A DNA stretch of 64,000 bases from Sulfitobacter sp. DFL-14 (GTDB taxonomy: Bacteria > Pseudomonadota > Alphaproteobacteria > Rhodobacterales > Rhodobacteraceae). Below the pieces are notes generated by a model, which saw nothing but the letters and a program-made list of their open reading frames with translations, searched no databases and was not told where the DNA came from. The position numbers were made by a program, and so were the translations under genes. This document shows, in pieces, positions 34,824-43,585 of this stretch (within the stretch, counting starts at the first letter, position 1; each line of letters opens with the position of its first letter). The stretch spans positions 151,101 through 215,100 of the forward strand of contig NZ_QBFD01000024.1 of assembly GCF_003335585.1 (NCBI RefSeq), in the 5' to 3' direction.

Positions 34824-36080
34824 ATGACAATCGCCGACTCCACCCAAGTGCCCTCTCGCCCTGTCACCGCCCTGGGAGCGCAGGCACCTGCCCGCGTCCG
34901 TGATCTGCGGCTGGATTTCTTTCGCGGCCTTGCGATGTTCATCATCCTGTTCGCGCATACGCCCGGCAACCTGCTATCTCTCTGGATCCCGGCGCGCTGG
35001 GGCTTTTCGGATGCGACCGAGATTTTCGTGTTCTGTTCGGGCATGGCCTCTGCCATCGCCTTTGGCGGGGCCTTTGCCCGCGTCGGCTGGTTTCTGGGCA
35101 CGGCGCGCGTGCTGTTCCGGGTCTGGCAGGTCTACTGGGCCCATGTCGGGCTGTTCTTTGCCACCCTGGCGATGACTGTCTACCTGACCGACCTCGATAT
35201 CACCGGACAGAACTACTGGGGCCAGCTGAACCTCTGGCCGGTCTTCGTGGAAAGCGACAAGTGGGAGAACTCGAACATCCTGCTGTCCTTCATGACGCTG
35301 CGCTACGTCCCGAACTATTTCGACGTCCTGCCGATGTACATGATCGTGCTGCTTCTGATGCCGCTGGTCATGGCGCTGGCACAGGTCGACAAACGTCTGG
35401 TCGCGGCCTTTGTCATCGGCATCTGGCTGCTGGCACAGGACGCCCTGCTGCAGGCCCTGGGGCTGGGAGCCTGGCACCTTGAATTCCCGGCAGAGCCATG
35501 GTCGGACCGGGGCTGGTTCTTCAACCCCTTCGGCTGGCAGCTGATCTTCTTCACCGGCTTTGCATTCATGCGGGGCTGGCTGCCCAAACCTCCGGTCACG
35601 CCGCTTCTGTTTGGCCTGGCGGCTTTTATCGTGATCGCCAACATCCCGTTGTCCAACATCGGTGTGAGGGAGCTGGAACTGGGCTGGGCCGCCGACTGGC
35701 GCAAGGCCAATGCGGCCCTCTTTGACAAGACGGATTTTGCCATCCTGCGCTACGTTCACTTTCTTAGCCTTGCCTATATCTGCTGGGTGCTGGCGGGGGA
35801 CCAGGGCAAAAACCTTCTGGCACGCGGCACGGGTACTGCGGCACGCCTGCGCGAGGGTCTGTTGACCGTGATCCTCAAGGTCGGCCAGCAAAGCCTTGCC
35901 GTGTTTGTCTTCAGCATGTTCACCGCGCGCGTCCTGGGCTTTGTCATGGATGTGATCGGGCGCGGTGTCTTCATCACCCTGGCCGTGAACCTGGTCGGCT
36001 GCGCCCTGCTGGTCGCAGTGGCCTATGGGGCAGGCTGGTTCAAATCCCAACCCTGGCGTCAGAAGAGGGCCACATCATGA
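34824..36080 (+). CDS. opgC: OpgC family membrane acyltransferase (periplasmic glucan modification)
   Basis: A 418-residue integral membrane protein with about ten helices. OpgC adds succinyl groups to osmoregulated periplasmic glucans. The OpgC signature is present: LRLDFFRGLAMFIILFAHTP followed by WGFSDATEIFVFCSGMASAI (residues ~29-75). Later segments DVLPMYMIVLLLMPLV and HFLSLAYICWVLAG are typical. The stop overlaps opgG by four bases. Placement before opgG and opgH differs from the opgGIHC order described in Rhodobacter sphaeroides. Confidence 0.88.
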   Translation: MTIADSTQVPSRPVTALGAQAPARVRDLRLDFFRGLAMFIILFAHTPGNLLSLWIPARWGFSDATEIFVFCSGMASAIAFGGAFARVGWFLGTARVLFRVWQVYWAHVGLFFATLAMTVYLTDLDITGQNYWGQLNLWPVFVESDKWENSNILLSFMTLRYVPNYFDVLPMYMIVLLLMPLVMALAQVDKRLVAAFVIGIWLLAQDALLQALGLGAWHLEFPAEPWSDRGWFFNPFGWQLIFFTGFAFMRGWLPKPPVTPLLFGLAAFIVIANIPLSNIGVRELELGWAADWRKANAALFDKTDFAILRYVHFLSLAYICWVLAGDQGKNLLARGTGTAARLREGLLTVILKVGQQSLAVFVFSMFTARVLGFVMDVIGRGVFITLAVNLVGCALLVAVAYGAGWFKSQPWRQKRATS

Positions 36081-37606
36081 TCCGCCGCGACGTACTGAAA
36101 GCTATTGCCGCCCTGGCCGCCCTGCCCGCGACAGCCTGGGCCGAGGACAACAGGCTTGCCCTGAAAGAGACGGCTGCACCCTTTGGCCCCGATACGGTCA
36201 CCAACCGCGCGCGCATTCTGGCCAGCAAGCCTTATGCCCCGCGCCCGATGATTCCCGAAGCCTGGCGCAAGCTGACCTATGACCAGTACCGGCAGATCTG
36301 GTTCGACGGGCGCAACGCCCTGTGGGAAGGCACCGACGTGCCACAGCAGGTCGATGTGTTCCCGCCCGGCCTCTATTTCCCGCAGGCCGTGGCGATGCAT
36401 GTCGTGGCAGAGGGAGAGGCAAGGCCCATCGCCTTTGACATGGGGGTCTTTGACACGACCGACCAGTTCCCCGATCTTCCCGTCGATGACACCCTGGGCT
36501 ATTCCGGCCTCCGCTTGCGGGCAGAGCTGGAAAAGCAGGGCATCTTTCAGGAATACGCCGTGTTCCAGGGGGCCAGCTATTTCAGGGGCATCGGAACGGG
36601 CGAAACCTATGGCCTCTCTGCACGGGGCCTTGCGCTGAAAACCGGCGATCCGGCAGGCGAGGAATTTCCCGATTTCACCGCCTTCTGGCTGGAACGTCCC
36701 GCGGCCGACAGCAACAGCCTGGTGCTGCATGCCCTGTTGGACAGCCCCTCCTGTACCGGTGCCTACCGGTTCGAGATCACCCATGGTCCCGTTCTTCAGA
36801 TGAAGGTCCGCGCAACCCTTTTCGCCCGCGAAGAGCTGACCCATCTGGGCATCGCGCCGCTGACCTCGATGTTCCTGTTCGACGACACGATGCGGCAGCG
36901 GTTCTCGGATTTCCGCCCGGCGGTGCACGACAGCGACGGCCTGCTGATGCACAACGGCATCGGCGAAGTCATCTGGCGCCCGCTTTCCAACCCGCTGAAC
37001 CTGCAGATCAGCAGCTTCGTGGACAACAATCCGCGCGGCTTTGGTCTGTTGCAGCGCAAGCGGCAGTTCTCGGACTTCAACGATCTGGAGGCGCTTTATC
37101 ACAACCGGCCCGCCGTCTGGATCACACCCGGTGAAGACTGGGGCAAGGGCGCCGTGACCCTGGTCGAGATCCCGGCCGATCTTGAGATCTACGACAATAT
37201 CGTCTGCTACTGGCGGCCCGCCACCCCGCTACCCGCCGGGGCGGAACACAAGATGAGCTATACCATGCACTGGGGGGCCGACCCCGTGGCGGTCACTGCG
37301 GATGTGCCGGTCAAGGTCCTGAACACGGCCATCGGTGGCAGGATGGAGGGCGGTCAGGTCGTGGTGATCGACTTTGCCCCCGGTCCCGAAGTGCCCGAAG
37401 ACCTGTCGGAGATCGAAGTTGTCATTCGCGGTAGCGAAGTTCCGCTTACACTGGGGATCCTGCAACGCAACCCCGAAACCAACGGCCCGCGTCTGGCGTT
37501 TACGTTCCAACCCGAAGATGCAGCCTTCGCGGAATTCCGCGCGCAACTGCGACTCGCGGGGGAACCGTTAAGCGAAGTCTGGTTATACCGTTGGACTAGA
37601 ACATGA
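36077..37606 (+). CDS. opgG: Periplasmic glucan biosynthesis protein OpgG/OpgD
   Basis: A 509-residue secreted protein needed to build the branched glucan backbone. The N-terminus IRRDVLKAIAALAALPATAWA has a twin-arginine-like RRDVLK, so export through Tat is possible, as for OpgD. Family blocks include ASYFRGIGTGETYGLSARGLA, FPDFTAFWLERPA and GLLQRKRQFSDFNDLEALYH, and WGKGAVTLVEIP. The start overlaps opgC and the stop overlaps opgH (ATGA each), so the three are one operon. G and D paralogues cannot be told apart by eye. Confidence 0.9.
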   Translation: MIRRDVLKAIAALAALPATAWAEDNRLALKETAAPFGPDTVTNRARILASKPYAPRPMIPEAWRKLTYDQYRQIWFDGRNALWEGTDVPQQVDVFPPGLYFPQAVAMHVVAEGEARPIAFDMGVFDTTDQFPDLPVDDTLGYSGLRLRAELEKQGIFQEYAVFQGASYFRGIGTGETYGLSARGLALKTGDPAGEEFPDFTAFWLERPAADSNSLVLHALLDSPSCTGAYRFEITHGPVLQMKVRATLFAREELTHLGIAPLTSMFLFDDTMRQRFSDFRPAVHDSDGLLMHNGIGEVIWRPLSNPLNLQISSFVDNNPRGFGLLQRKRQFSDFNDLEALYHNRPAVWITPGEDWGKGAVTLVEIPADLEIYDNIVCYWRPATPLPAGAEHKMSYTMHWGADPVAVTADVPVKVLNTAIGGRMEGGQVVVIDFAPGPEVPEDLSEIEVVIRGSEVPLTLGILQRNPETNGPRLAFTFQPEDAAFAEFRAQLRLAGEPLSEVWLYRWTRT

Positions 37607-39486
37607 TTGAACATCCGCCGACTGACGACACCATGCCAAGCCGGGCACCGCTTGCCATGCAGATACAGGATTTTTCACGCCCGCCCGTCCGCCGCGCGAC
37701 GACGGTCCAGCCCCGTTCGCTCGGCTGGCGCCTGGCGGTGTTCGGCCCGGCACTGATCGGGACCGGCCTGCTGATGTACGGGCTTTACGGCTGGCTGGCC
37801 GGTGCCGGGATGACCTGGCTCGAATGGGCCCTGCTCAGCATGATCGGGGCGACCTTTGTCTGGGTGACGCTCTCGGTCAGCACCGTGGGCGTGGCGATTG
37901 CCGGATTGCTCGCGCGGCAACGCGCCGACGAACGTGCGCCGGATGCGGTGCGTTCCCTCGACGTGGCCCTTCTGGTGCCCGTGTACAACGAGGTGCCATG
38001 GGACGTTTTTGGCAACGCCACCGCCATGCTGGCCGATCTGCACCGCCGCGCCGGGCCACACCGCTACACGCTTTTCATCCTGTCCGACACGCGGGACGAG
38101 GCGATTGTCGCGCAGGAAGAGCGCGCCTTTGCCCAGCTGCGGGCCGAAGCGCCCGCGGGCATGAACGTATATTACCGCCGCCGCGCCACGAACACGGACA
38201 AGAAAGTCGGCAACCTGGTTGACTGGATCACCGGCTGGGGCGCCGCCTATGAAGGCATGGTGGTGCTGGATGCCGACAGCCTGATGACCGGCCGGGCCAT
38301 CGACAGGCTTGCCAGCGAACTTTCCGCAGACCCCGACGCGGGGCTGATCCAGACCTTCCCGATGCTGATCGGGGCCAATACATTGTTCGCCCGCATCCAG
38401 CAGTTCTCCAACATCGCCTATGGCTGGCTGCTGGCCGAGGGGCTGGCCCTGTGGGCGCGCAACGAAGGCAATTACTGGGGTCATAACGCGATCATCCGCA
38501 CCCGAGCCTTTGCCGAAAGCGCCGGGCTGCCCTACCTCACGTCGGGCGGACGCAACGACCTGATCCTCAGCCATGATTTTGTCGAGGCGGGCCTGCTGCG
38601 CCGCGCGGGCTGGCGGGTGCGCTTCCTGCCCCGCGTCACCGGCAGTTTCGAGGAAACCCCCGGCACGCTGATCGACTATGTGGTGCGCGACCGGCGCTGG
38701 TGCCGGGGCAACCTGCAGCACCTGCGCCTGCTGGGCACGGCGGGGCTGCACCCGGTGTCTCGGTTCCACCTGTTTCACGGGGCGGTCGCCTATCTGCTGT
38801 CACCGGCATGGTTTGTCCTGCTGGTGATCTGGTCCCTGCTGGGCAAGGACGCGGATACGAATGTGGTGCGCTATTTCAATCAGGCGAACCCGTTCTTCCC
38901 CGACTGGCCCCCGGCAATGAGCCATATCGACAGCGCGGTTTTTCTGGTGATCATGTACGCGATGCTTCTGACCCCCAAGGTGGCGGGCGCGGGCATCATC
39001 GCCTTTACCCCCAGGGCCGTCGCGGTTTTCGGTGGCAAGGGTGCCTTTCTGGGGTCCTTCCTGGTGGAGGTGGCCCTTTCGGTGGCCTATGCCCCGATCC
39101 TGATGATCCAGCAGACCAAGGCGGTTCTGAATGCCGCATTGACCCGCAGCGAGCCCTGGGCCCCGCAGCAGCGCGGTGCAAAAGGTTATCCGCTGCGCAC
39201 GCTGATCGGCTTTCACTGGCTGGAAACCCTGCTGGGCCTGCTGTTGCTGTCCGGGCTTGTGGCGGGGCTCATCTCGCTCTGGCTGGTGCCGATCGTCTTC
39301 AGCCTTGTCATGGCAGTGCCCCTCTCTGCCCTGTCGAGCGTGAACCTCGCGGGTGTGACACGCCGGGGCTTTCGGATGGACAGCCCCAATACCCTGCGCG
39401 AACCGGCCATCGTTGCGCAGGCGCGGCGCGCGCGGACACAGATCAAGTCCCGGCTGCTGGCAATCGAGAAGGTCGCGGCGGAATAG
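37603..39486 (+). CDS. opgH: Glucans biosynthesis glucosyltransferase OpgH (MdoH)
   Basis: A 627-residue membrane GT2-family glucosyltransferase that polymerises glucose from UDP-glucose while moving the chain to the periplasm. Catalytic motifs are VALLVPVYNEVPWD, the DxD-like VVLDADSLMTG (~222), SHDFVEAGLLRRAGW, and the RxxRW-type RDRRWCRGNLQHLR (~364). Two membrane helices lie N-terminal (~45-100) and several C-terminal. It is shorter than the 847-residue E. coli protein because it lacks the long termini. Confidence 0.92.
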   Translation: MIEHPPTDDTMPSRAPLAMQIQDFSRPPVRRATTVQPRSLGWRLAVFGPALIGTGLLMYGLYGWLAGAGMTWLEWALLSMIGATFVWVTLSVSTVGVAIAGLLARQRADERAPDAVRSLDVALLVPVYNEVPWDVFGNATAMLADLHRRAGPHRYTLFILSDTRDEAIVAQEERAFAQLRAEAPAGMNVYYRRRATNTDKKVGNLVDWITGWGAAYEGMVVLDADSLMTGRAIDRLASELSADPDAGLIQTFPMLIGANTLFARIQQFSNIAYGWLLAEGLALWARNEGNYWGHNAIIRTRAFAESAGLPYLTSGGRNDLILSHDFVEAGLLRRAGWRVRFLPRVTGSFEETPGTLIDYVVRDRRWCRGNLQHLRLLGTAGLHPVSRFHLFHGAVAYLLSPAWFVLLVIWSLLGKDADTNVVRYFNQANPFFPDWPPAMSHIDSAVFLVIMYAMLLTPKVAGAGIIAFTPRAVAVFGGKGAFLGSFLVEVALSVAYAPILMIQQTKAVLNAALTRSEPWAPQQRGAKGYPLRTLIGFHWLETLLGLLLLSGLVAGLISLWLVPIVFSLVMAVPLSALSSVNLAGVTRRGFRMDSPNTLREPAIVAQARRARTQIKSRLLAIEKVAAE

Positions 39487-39513
39487 CCGCGCGCCCTGCC
39501 CTCCGGCGCGCGG

Positions 39514-39951
39514 TCATTGCATGACCGGCAATCCGCGCGCCAGCCACCCCGGCCCCGCGCCGGAACCCAGCATGCCTTCGGGCACATCCAGAATTGCGGT
39601 GAATCCGGCCCGGGACAGCCGTTTGCCAAGCCGCGCGGAGCGGACCCCACGGGCGCAGATCAATGCAACGGGCCGCGCCCTGTCGCCACCAGCCTCCGCC
39701 AGAAGCGCCTCGGCAAAGTCATCCCGCCGCAGATCAAGCGGGACCGCGCGCAGCGGAATTCCCGTGGCCTGCCATTCATCCGGCCGTCGGATATCCACCA
39801 ACAGAAGCTCGCCCAGCTGCGCCCGCGCCAAAGCCTCCGGCGCGCTCAGCGCATCCTCACCGATCTCGGCGCCGATGTTATACCAGCGCGCCGCAAATAC
39901 GCCGGTGGCCACGACCGCAAGCGCCCCCAGCACGAAACCCCGCCGCATCAT
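39514..39951 (-). CDS. Membrane-anchored or secreted rhodanese-domain protein
   Basis: A 145-residue protein with an N-terminal hydrophobic segment (RRGFVLGALAVVATGVFAA), acting as signal or anchor, and one rhodanese domain. The active-site loop is CARGVRSA with Cys at residue 99, and LLLVDIRRPDEWQATGI is the conserved approach. Rhodanese domains transfer sulfane sulfur or sense redox state. It converges on opgH. Confidence 0.87.
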   Translation of the reverse strand: MMRRGFVLGALAVVATGVFAARWYNIGAEIGEDALSAPEALARAQLGELLLVDIRRPDEWQATGIPLRAVPLDLRRDDFAEALLAEAGGDRARPVALICARGVRSARLGKRLSRAGFTAILDVPEGMLGSGAGPGWLARGLPVMQ

Positions 39952-39986
39952 GTGCGACGGGGTTCGGGAAGGTTCGGCGCGAGGTT

Positions 39987-40511
39987 TCAGTTGACCGGTG
40001 CCGAAGAGGTGAACTTCGGTATCGTGCTGGTCGACCGCTCCTTGGGTTCGATGGAGACCCAGTTGCTCTCAGCCAGGTTGATGTTGCCGGGAATGTCTTC
40101 CTCCCAGAAACCCACCACGTTCTTGGTGATGTTCAGGTAGAGCTTGCCATCAACAATGCGCCACAGGTTCGGATTGCCCGGCACCTTGCCGCCCTTGGCG
40201 ACCCCATAGGCGCAATGTCCGTCATATTGCGGCGCATATTTCGCCGGGTCGGCCAGAAAGGCTTCGCGGTTTTCTTCCGAGGAGAATGCGAAGGTCGCGC
40301 CGTTATACTCTGCGGTGATGGCCGCCTTGCCGGGCACGGCTGCCGGCTGTGGCTGGCCCGGATCGGACTGGGGCAGATCGAAATAGGCGACCACATCGTA
40401 ACCCGACGCGGCAAAGCCTGTTTCATCAATATATTGATCCCCCGCAAAGGCCTGTGTGGCAAGGGTCAGCGCCGTGGCGGCTGCGGCAAGGGTCAGCGTA
40501 AATCTGGTCAT
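39987..40511 (-). CDS. Secreted YHS-domain protein
   Basis: A 174-residue protein with a clear signal peptide (residues 1-23, cut after QAFA). The YHS domain is seen in DETGFAASGYDVVAYFDLPQ, ATFAFSSEENREAFLADPAK and YAPQYDGHCAYGVAKGGKV. These domains are thought to bind metals such as copper or heme-related ligands; C and H of DGHCAYGV are candidate ligands. It is common in roseobacters. It follows no obvious partner and probably has its own promoter. Confidence 0.87.
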   Translation of the reverse strand: MTRFTLTLAAAATALTLATQAFAGDQYIDETGFAASGYDVVAYFDLPQSDPGQPQPAAVPGKAAITAEYNGATFAFSSEENREAFLADPAKYAPQYDGHCAYGVAKGGKVPGNPNLWRIVDGKLYLNITKNVVGFWEEDIPGNINLAESNWVSIEPKERSTSTIPKFTSSAPVN

Positions 40512-40640
40512 CCTTCATATACTCCGTGAACGTTGCGTTGCACCAAGGCTACGCATGCGCCCGCGCAATCGCATCCCACAAACCCGTGACCTCGCAGCCC
40601 CGTGAGGCAATCTATCATGCCCCGTGATCAAACTGCCCGA

Positions 40641-41423
40641 TTATTTCAGGATCGGCGGCTTTGCCGGGTCCGACCCCGGCGACAAACGCGGGGTTTGTTG
40701 CAGGGCCTCCCCCTGCGGCAGATCGAACCGCAAACCGACCTTCGCCAGTTTTGCCACCACCGGATCGGAAGGCGCGAAGAAACCTACATCCATCGCGCCC
40801 GCCTCGATCCCGGAAAAGGTCAGCGCCTCGGAGGCCGCGCGCACCAGCGCATCCTGCGCACGCGGGATCGCCCCGACAAAGGCCAGCAGATGCCCGCGCC
40901 CGCCCCCCGCATATGAGACCCCCACAAGGAAAGCCCCCGCTGCCATCGCCGTTGCCGTTGCCAGTTTGGCGTCGATCGCGGCAATCAGGGTTTCGGGCAG
41001 CCCCTTTGGCGGCAGGACCTGTTCGATGCGGGCCTCGACCTCACCCGGCGCATGGGCCAGCGTGTCACGCAGCCAGTCCAGCGCCTCTGCGGGCAACAGG
41101 ATTTCAGACGGGGCCACCCCGACATTCACCGCCATGCCCAGCGGCTGCCCTTCCAGCATCCCCGCGATGGCGCGCCCCGACAGCGCGACATAGGGCGCGG
41201 GCTCCCCCACATAGGCGCCCAGCCGTGCGGCCCGGTCAAAGACCAGCACATAGGTGTCATCCAGCAGGACCGGGCTGATCTGATCCCCCTCCGGCTCCGC
41301 CTCAAGCAGCAGGTACAGCTCCACATCCGCGATCCGCTCGAAGAACCGCAACCGGGCAGTGTCGTCATCCTGTGCCGCGGTCATGGCAGCATGGGCGGTG
41401 TCCAGCGGGGTCGGGTCAGTCAT
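40641..41423 (-). CDS. SseB family protein
   Basis: A 260-residue soluble protein. The first half is an SseB N-terminal domain (DTARLRFFERIADVELYLLL, FDRAARLGAYVG, YVALSGRAIAGMLEG, GMAVNVGVAPSEILLP). The second half matches the SseB C-terminal region (LLAFVGAIPRAQDALVRAAS, DVGFFAPSDPV). The function is unknown; SseB was first linked to serine sensitivity in E. coli. The start codon lies within the end of the upstream UDG-like gene, so the two are coupled. Confidence 0.8.
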   Translation of the reverse strand: MTDPTPLDTAHAAMTAAQDDDTARLRFFERIADVELYLLLEAEPEGDQISPVLLDDTYVLVFDRAARLGAYVGEPAPYVALSGRAIAGMLEGQPLGMAVNVGVAPSEILLPAEALDWLRDTLAHAPGEVEARIEQVLPPKGLPETLIAAIDAKLATATAMAAGAFLVGVSYAGGGRGHLLAFVGAIPRAQDALVRAASEALTFSGIEAGAMDVGFFAPSDPVVAKLAKVGLRFDLPQGEALQQTPRLSPGSDPAKPPILK

Positions 41424-42003
41424 TCAGCACCTCTGCGACGGCGGCACGCAGCCGGGGCAGAACCTCGGCCTCGAACCACGGGTTTTTCTTCAACCACCCG
41501 GTATTGCGCCAGGACGGGTGAGGCAAGGCAAAGACGCCCGGCGGATGGTTGCGCCAATCGGCTACCGCCTGCCTCACTGTCCTGAATCCAGGCAGATGAT
41601 AGCGCATCGCATGGCCGCCGATCAGCACCGTCAGGCGGATGTCCGGCACCACCTCCAGCGCCTTTGCCCGCCAGGTCCGGGCGCAGATGGGCGGCGGCGG
41701 CAGATCGCTGCCCTTGGCGTCATAGCCCGGGAAACAAAAGGCCATCGGAATTACCGCAACCTTGCTGAGGTCATAGAACTGCGCCTCATCCAGCCCCAGC
41801 CAGTCACGCAGACGATTGCCCGAAGCGTCCCAGAACGGCTTGCCCGCCTCATGCACGCGCAGCCCCGGCGCCTGACCGGCAATCAGGATGCGGGCACCGG
41901 GGGCAAACCACACCACCGGCCTGGGCGCATGCCCCGTGGCCGTCGCGGCAAACCGCGCCGCGCAGAGGCTGCATGCCCGCAAATCATCACGCATATCCGA
42001 CAT
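41416..42003 (-). CDS. Uracil-DNA glycosylase superfamily protein with four candidate Fe-S cysteines
   Basis: A 195-residue protein of the UDG superfamily. Motif 1 is IAGQAPGLRVHEAGKPF and motif 2 PHPSWRNTGWLKK. Four cysteines stand where an iron-sulfur site would be: CSLC near the N-terminus, one in MAFCFPGYDAKGSDLPP, and one in PICARTW. Whether it removes uracil or another damaged base is unknown. The start at 42003 is preferred; ATG 42021 is also possible. It overlaps the SseB gene by eight bases. Confidence 0.82.
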   Translation of the reverse strand: MSDMRDDLRACSLCAARFAATATGHAPRPVVWFAPGARILIAGQAPGLRVHEAGKPFWDASGNRLRDWLGLDEAQFYDLSKVAVIPMAFCFPGYDAKGSDLPPPPICARTWRAKALEVVPDIRLTVLIGGHAMRYHLPGFRTVRQAVADWRNHPPGVFALPHPSWRNTGWLKKNPWFEAEVLPRLRAAVAEVLND

Positions 42004-42089
42004 GACATCCAGATACACCATCGAACCGTTCTGCCAAACCCCGGTTTCATTGTTCTTCAAATACACTTCGCAACCGCAGCAAAGAACAC

Positions 42090-42097
42090 TTCTAGAA
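42090..42097. promoter_or_regulatory. Upstream TTCTAGAA box of the ArsR-type regulator region
   Basis: The 8-base palindrome TTCTAGAA lies 51 bases upstream of the regulator start. The same core recurs inside the 16-base palindrome at 42134-42149, so it may be a second operator half or site. Confidence 0.4.
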
Positions 42098-42133
42098 TTA
42101 TCGAAATAAGACTTGCGCCACAAATTCATTTCT

Positions 42134-42149
42134 ATATTTCTAGAAATAT
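42134..42149. promoter_or_regulatory. Perfect palindrome overlapping the ArsR-type regulator start codon
   Basis: ATATTTCTAGAAATAT is a perfect 16-base dyad whose last two bases are the A and T of the regulator ATG (42148). ArsR/SmtB repressors bind AT-rich dyads of this kind near their own promoters, so autorepression released by metal is the likely mechanism. The binding protein is inferred. Confidence 0.6.
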
Positions 42150-42492
42150 GAAACCCGAATCGCATATCGCCCCGCCCCTCACCCTGGCTGCGGCCAGCTT
42201 TGCCGCTCTCGGCTCAGAACAGCGCCTGTCCGTCCTGCGCAGCCTGGTCCGCGCAGGGCCAGAGGGGCTCAGCATCGGGGCGCTGGGGGATCGGACCGGC
42301 GTCACCGGCTCCACCCTCACCCACCACCTGAAACTGCTGGCCGCTGCCGGTCTGGTCAAACAGACACGGTCGGGCCGCTCCACCATCTGCGCCGCCGTCG
42401 CCTATGACGAGATCCAGGCGCTTGCGCATTTTCTGCTGACCGAATGCTGTGCCGATGCCTCGGCCCCCTGCAAGGACCACGACCATGGCTGA
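42148..42492 (+). CDS. ArsR/SmtB-type winged-helix metalloregulator
   Basis: A 114-residue repressor. The winged-helix region spans ALGSEQRLSVLRSLVRAGPE to TRSGRSTICAAVAYDE, with the recognition helix in DRTGVTGSTLTHHLKLLAAA. The C-terminus carries metal-ligand-like residues in TECCADASAPCKDHDHG, suggesting sensing of a thiophilic or Zn-type metal. It overlaps the permease gene by eight bases. Together with the CDF exporter downstream it forms a metal or metalloid resistance module. Confidence 0.88.
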   Translation: MKPESHIAPPLTLAAASFAALGSEQRLSVLRSLVRAGPEGLSIGALGDRTGVTGSTLTHHLKLLAAAGLVKQTRSGRSTICAAVAYDEIQALAHFLLTECCADASAPCKDHDHG

Positions 42493-43519
42493 CACCACCC
42501 AGACATCACAAACCCTGAGCGCCGCACTGCGCTGGCGTCCCGGCGCATGGGTCTTCACCCTCGCAATCCTTGTGGCACTGGCCCTCTTCGACCTGCCACA
42601 GCTTGTCCCCACCCTGGTGTTCGCGGGCAAGGCGCTGACGGGCACCGCCCCCTTCATCGCCTTCGCGGTCCTGGCCGTGGCCTATCTCAAGGCCAGCGGG
42701 GCCGAAACGCTTCTGGCCCGCGCCTTCGAGGGGAACCCGGCGCGGATGATCGTCATGGCAGCGCTTCTGGGCGGGCTGTCGCCCTTCTGCTCCTGCGAGG
42801 TCATCCCCTTCATCGCGGCCCTGCTGGCGGTCGGCGCGCCGCTGGGCGCAGTCATGGCCTTCTGGCTGGCCTCACCCCTGATGGACCCGGCGATGTTCGC
42901 CATCACCTCGGGCACGCTGGGCTGGGATTTCGCCATTGCCAAGACCCTGGCCGCCATCGGCATCGGCATGTTTGGCGGTTTCGGCGTCATGCTGGCCGCG
43001 AACACGCCGCTCTTTGCCGACCCGCTGCGCGAACGCCCGGCGGTGGGCGGTTGCTGCGGCGTCAAGAAACCCTTCTCCGGCCAGCCGGCCTGGCGCTTCT
43101 GGCAGGAGGGCGCACGCCGCGAAGTGTTCCGCGATACCGCCATGGACAACGCGCTGTTCCTGATCAAATGGCTGACCCTGGCCTATGTGGTCGAGGCGCT
43201 GATGCTGACCTATGTGCCCGCCGACTGGATCGCCGGCGTGCTGGGCGGCACCGGCCTGATGCCGATCCTGCTGGGCGCACTGGTGGGGGCACCGGCCTAT
43301 CTGAACGGCTATGCCGCCGTGCCGCTGGTAGATGCGCTGCTGGCGCAGGGCATGACACAGGGGGCCGCGATGTCCTTTGTCATCGCGGGCGGGGTCAGCT
43401 GCATCCCGGCGGCCATTGCGGTCTGGGCGCTGGTCAAGCCGCGCGTCTTTGCCGCCTATATCGGCTTTGCCCTGATCGGCGCGATCATTGCCGGTCTGCT
43501 CTGGCAAGCGGTGGCCTGA
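42485..43519 (+). CDS. ArsP/DUF318-type permease (metal or metalloid efflux)
   Basis: A 344-residue permease with about eight to ten membrane helices. The family motif SPFCSCEVIPFIAALLAVG (Cys 102 and 104) and the second-half GAPAYLNGYAAVPLVDALL are typical of the permease family that includes ArsP and Cu/Zn-linked members. A cytoplasmic loop with GGCCGVKKPF adds a vicinal Cys pair. The start at 42485 lies inside the regulator's last codons. The substrate (organoarsenical, Cu or Zn) is not fixed by sequence. Confidence 0.85.
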   Translation: MADTTQTSQTLSAALRWRPGAWVFTLAILVALALFDLPQLVPTLVFAGKALTGTAPFIAFAVLAVAYLKASGAETLLARAFEGNPARMIVMAALLGGLSPFCSCEVIPFIAALLAVGAPLGAVMAFWLASPLMDPAMFAITSGTLGWDFAIAKTLAAIGIGMFGGFGVMLAANTPLFADPLRERPAVGGCCGVKKPFSGQPAWRFWQEGARREVFRDTAMDNALFLIKWLTLAYVVEALMLTYVPADWIAGVLGGTGLMPILLGALVGAPAYLNGYAAVPLVDALLAQGMTQGAAMSFVIAGGVSCIPAAIAVWALVKPRVFAAYIGFALIGAIIAGLLWQAVA

Positions 43520-43585
43520 CCGCTACATCGCGTAACAAGCGGGGCTGCACGCGCTGCCGCCCCACCCAATGCGGACAGGAAGACC

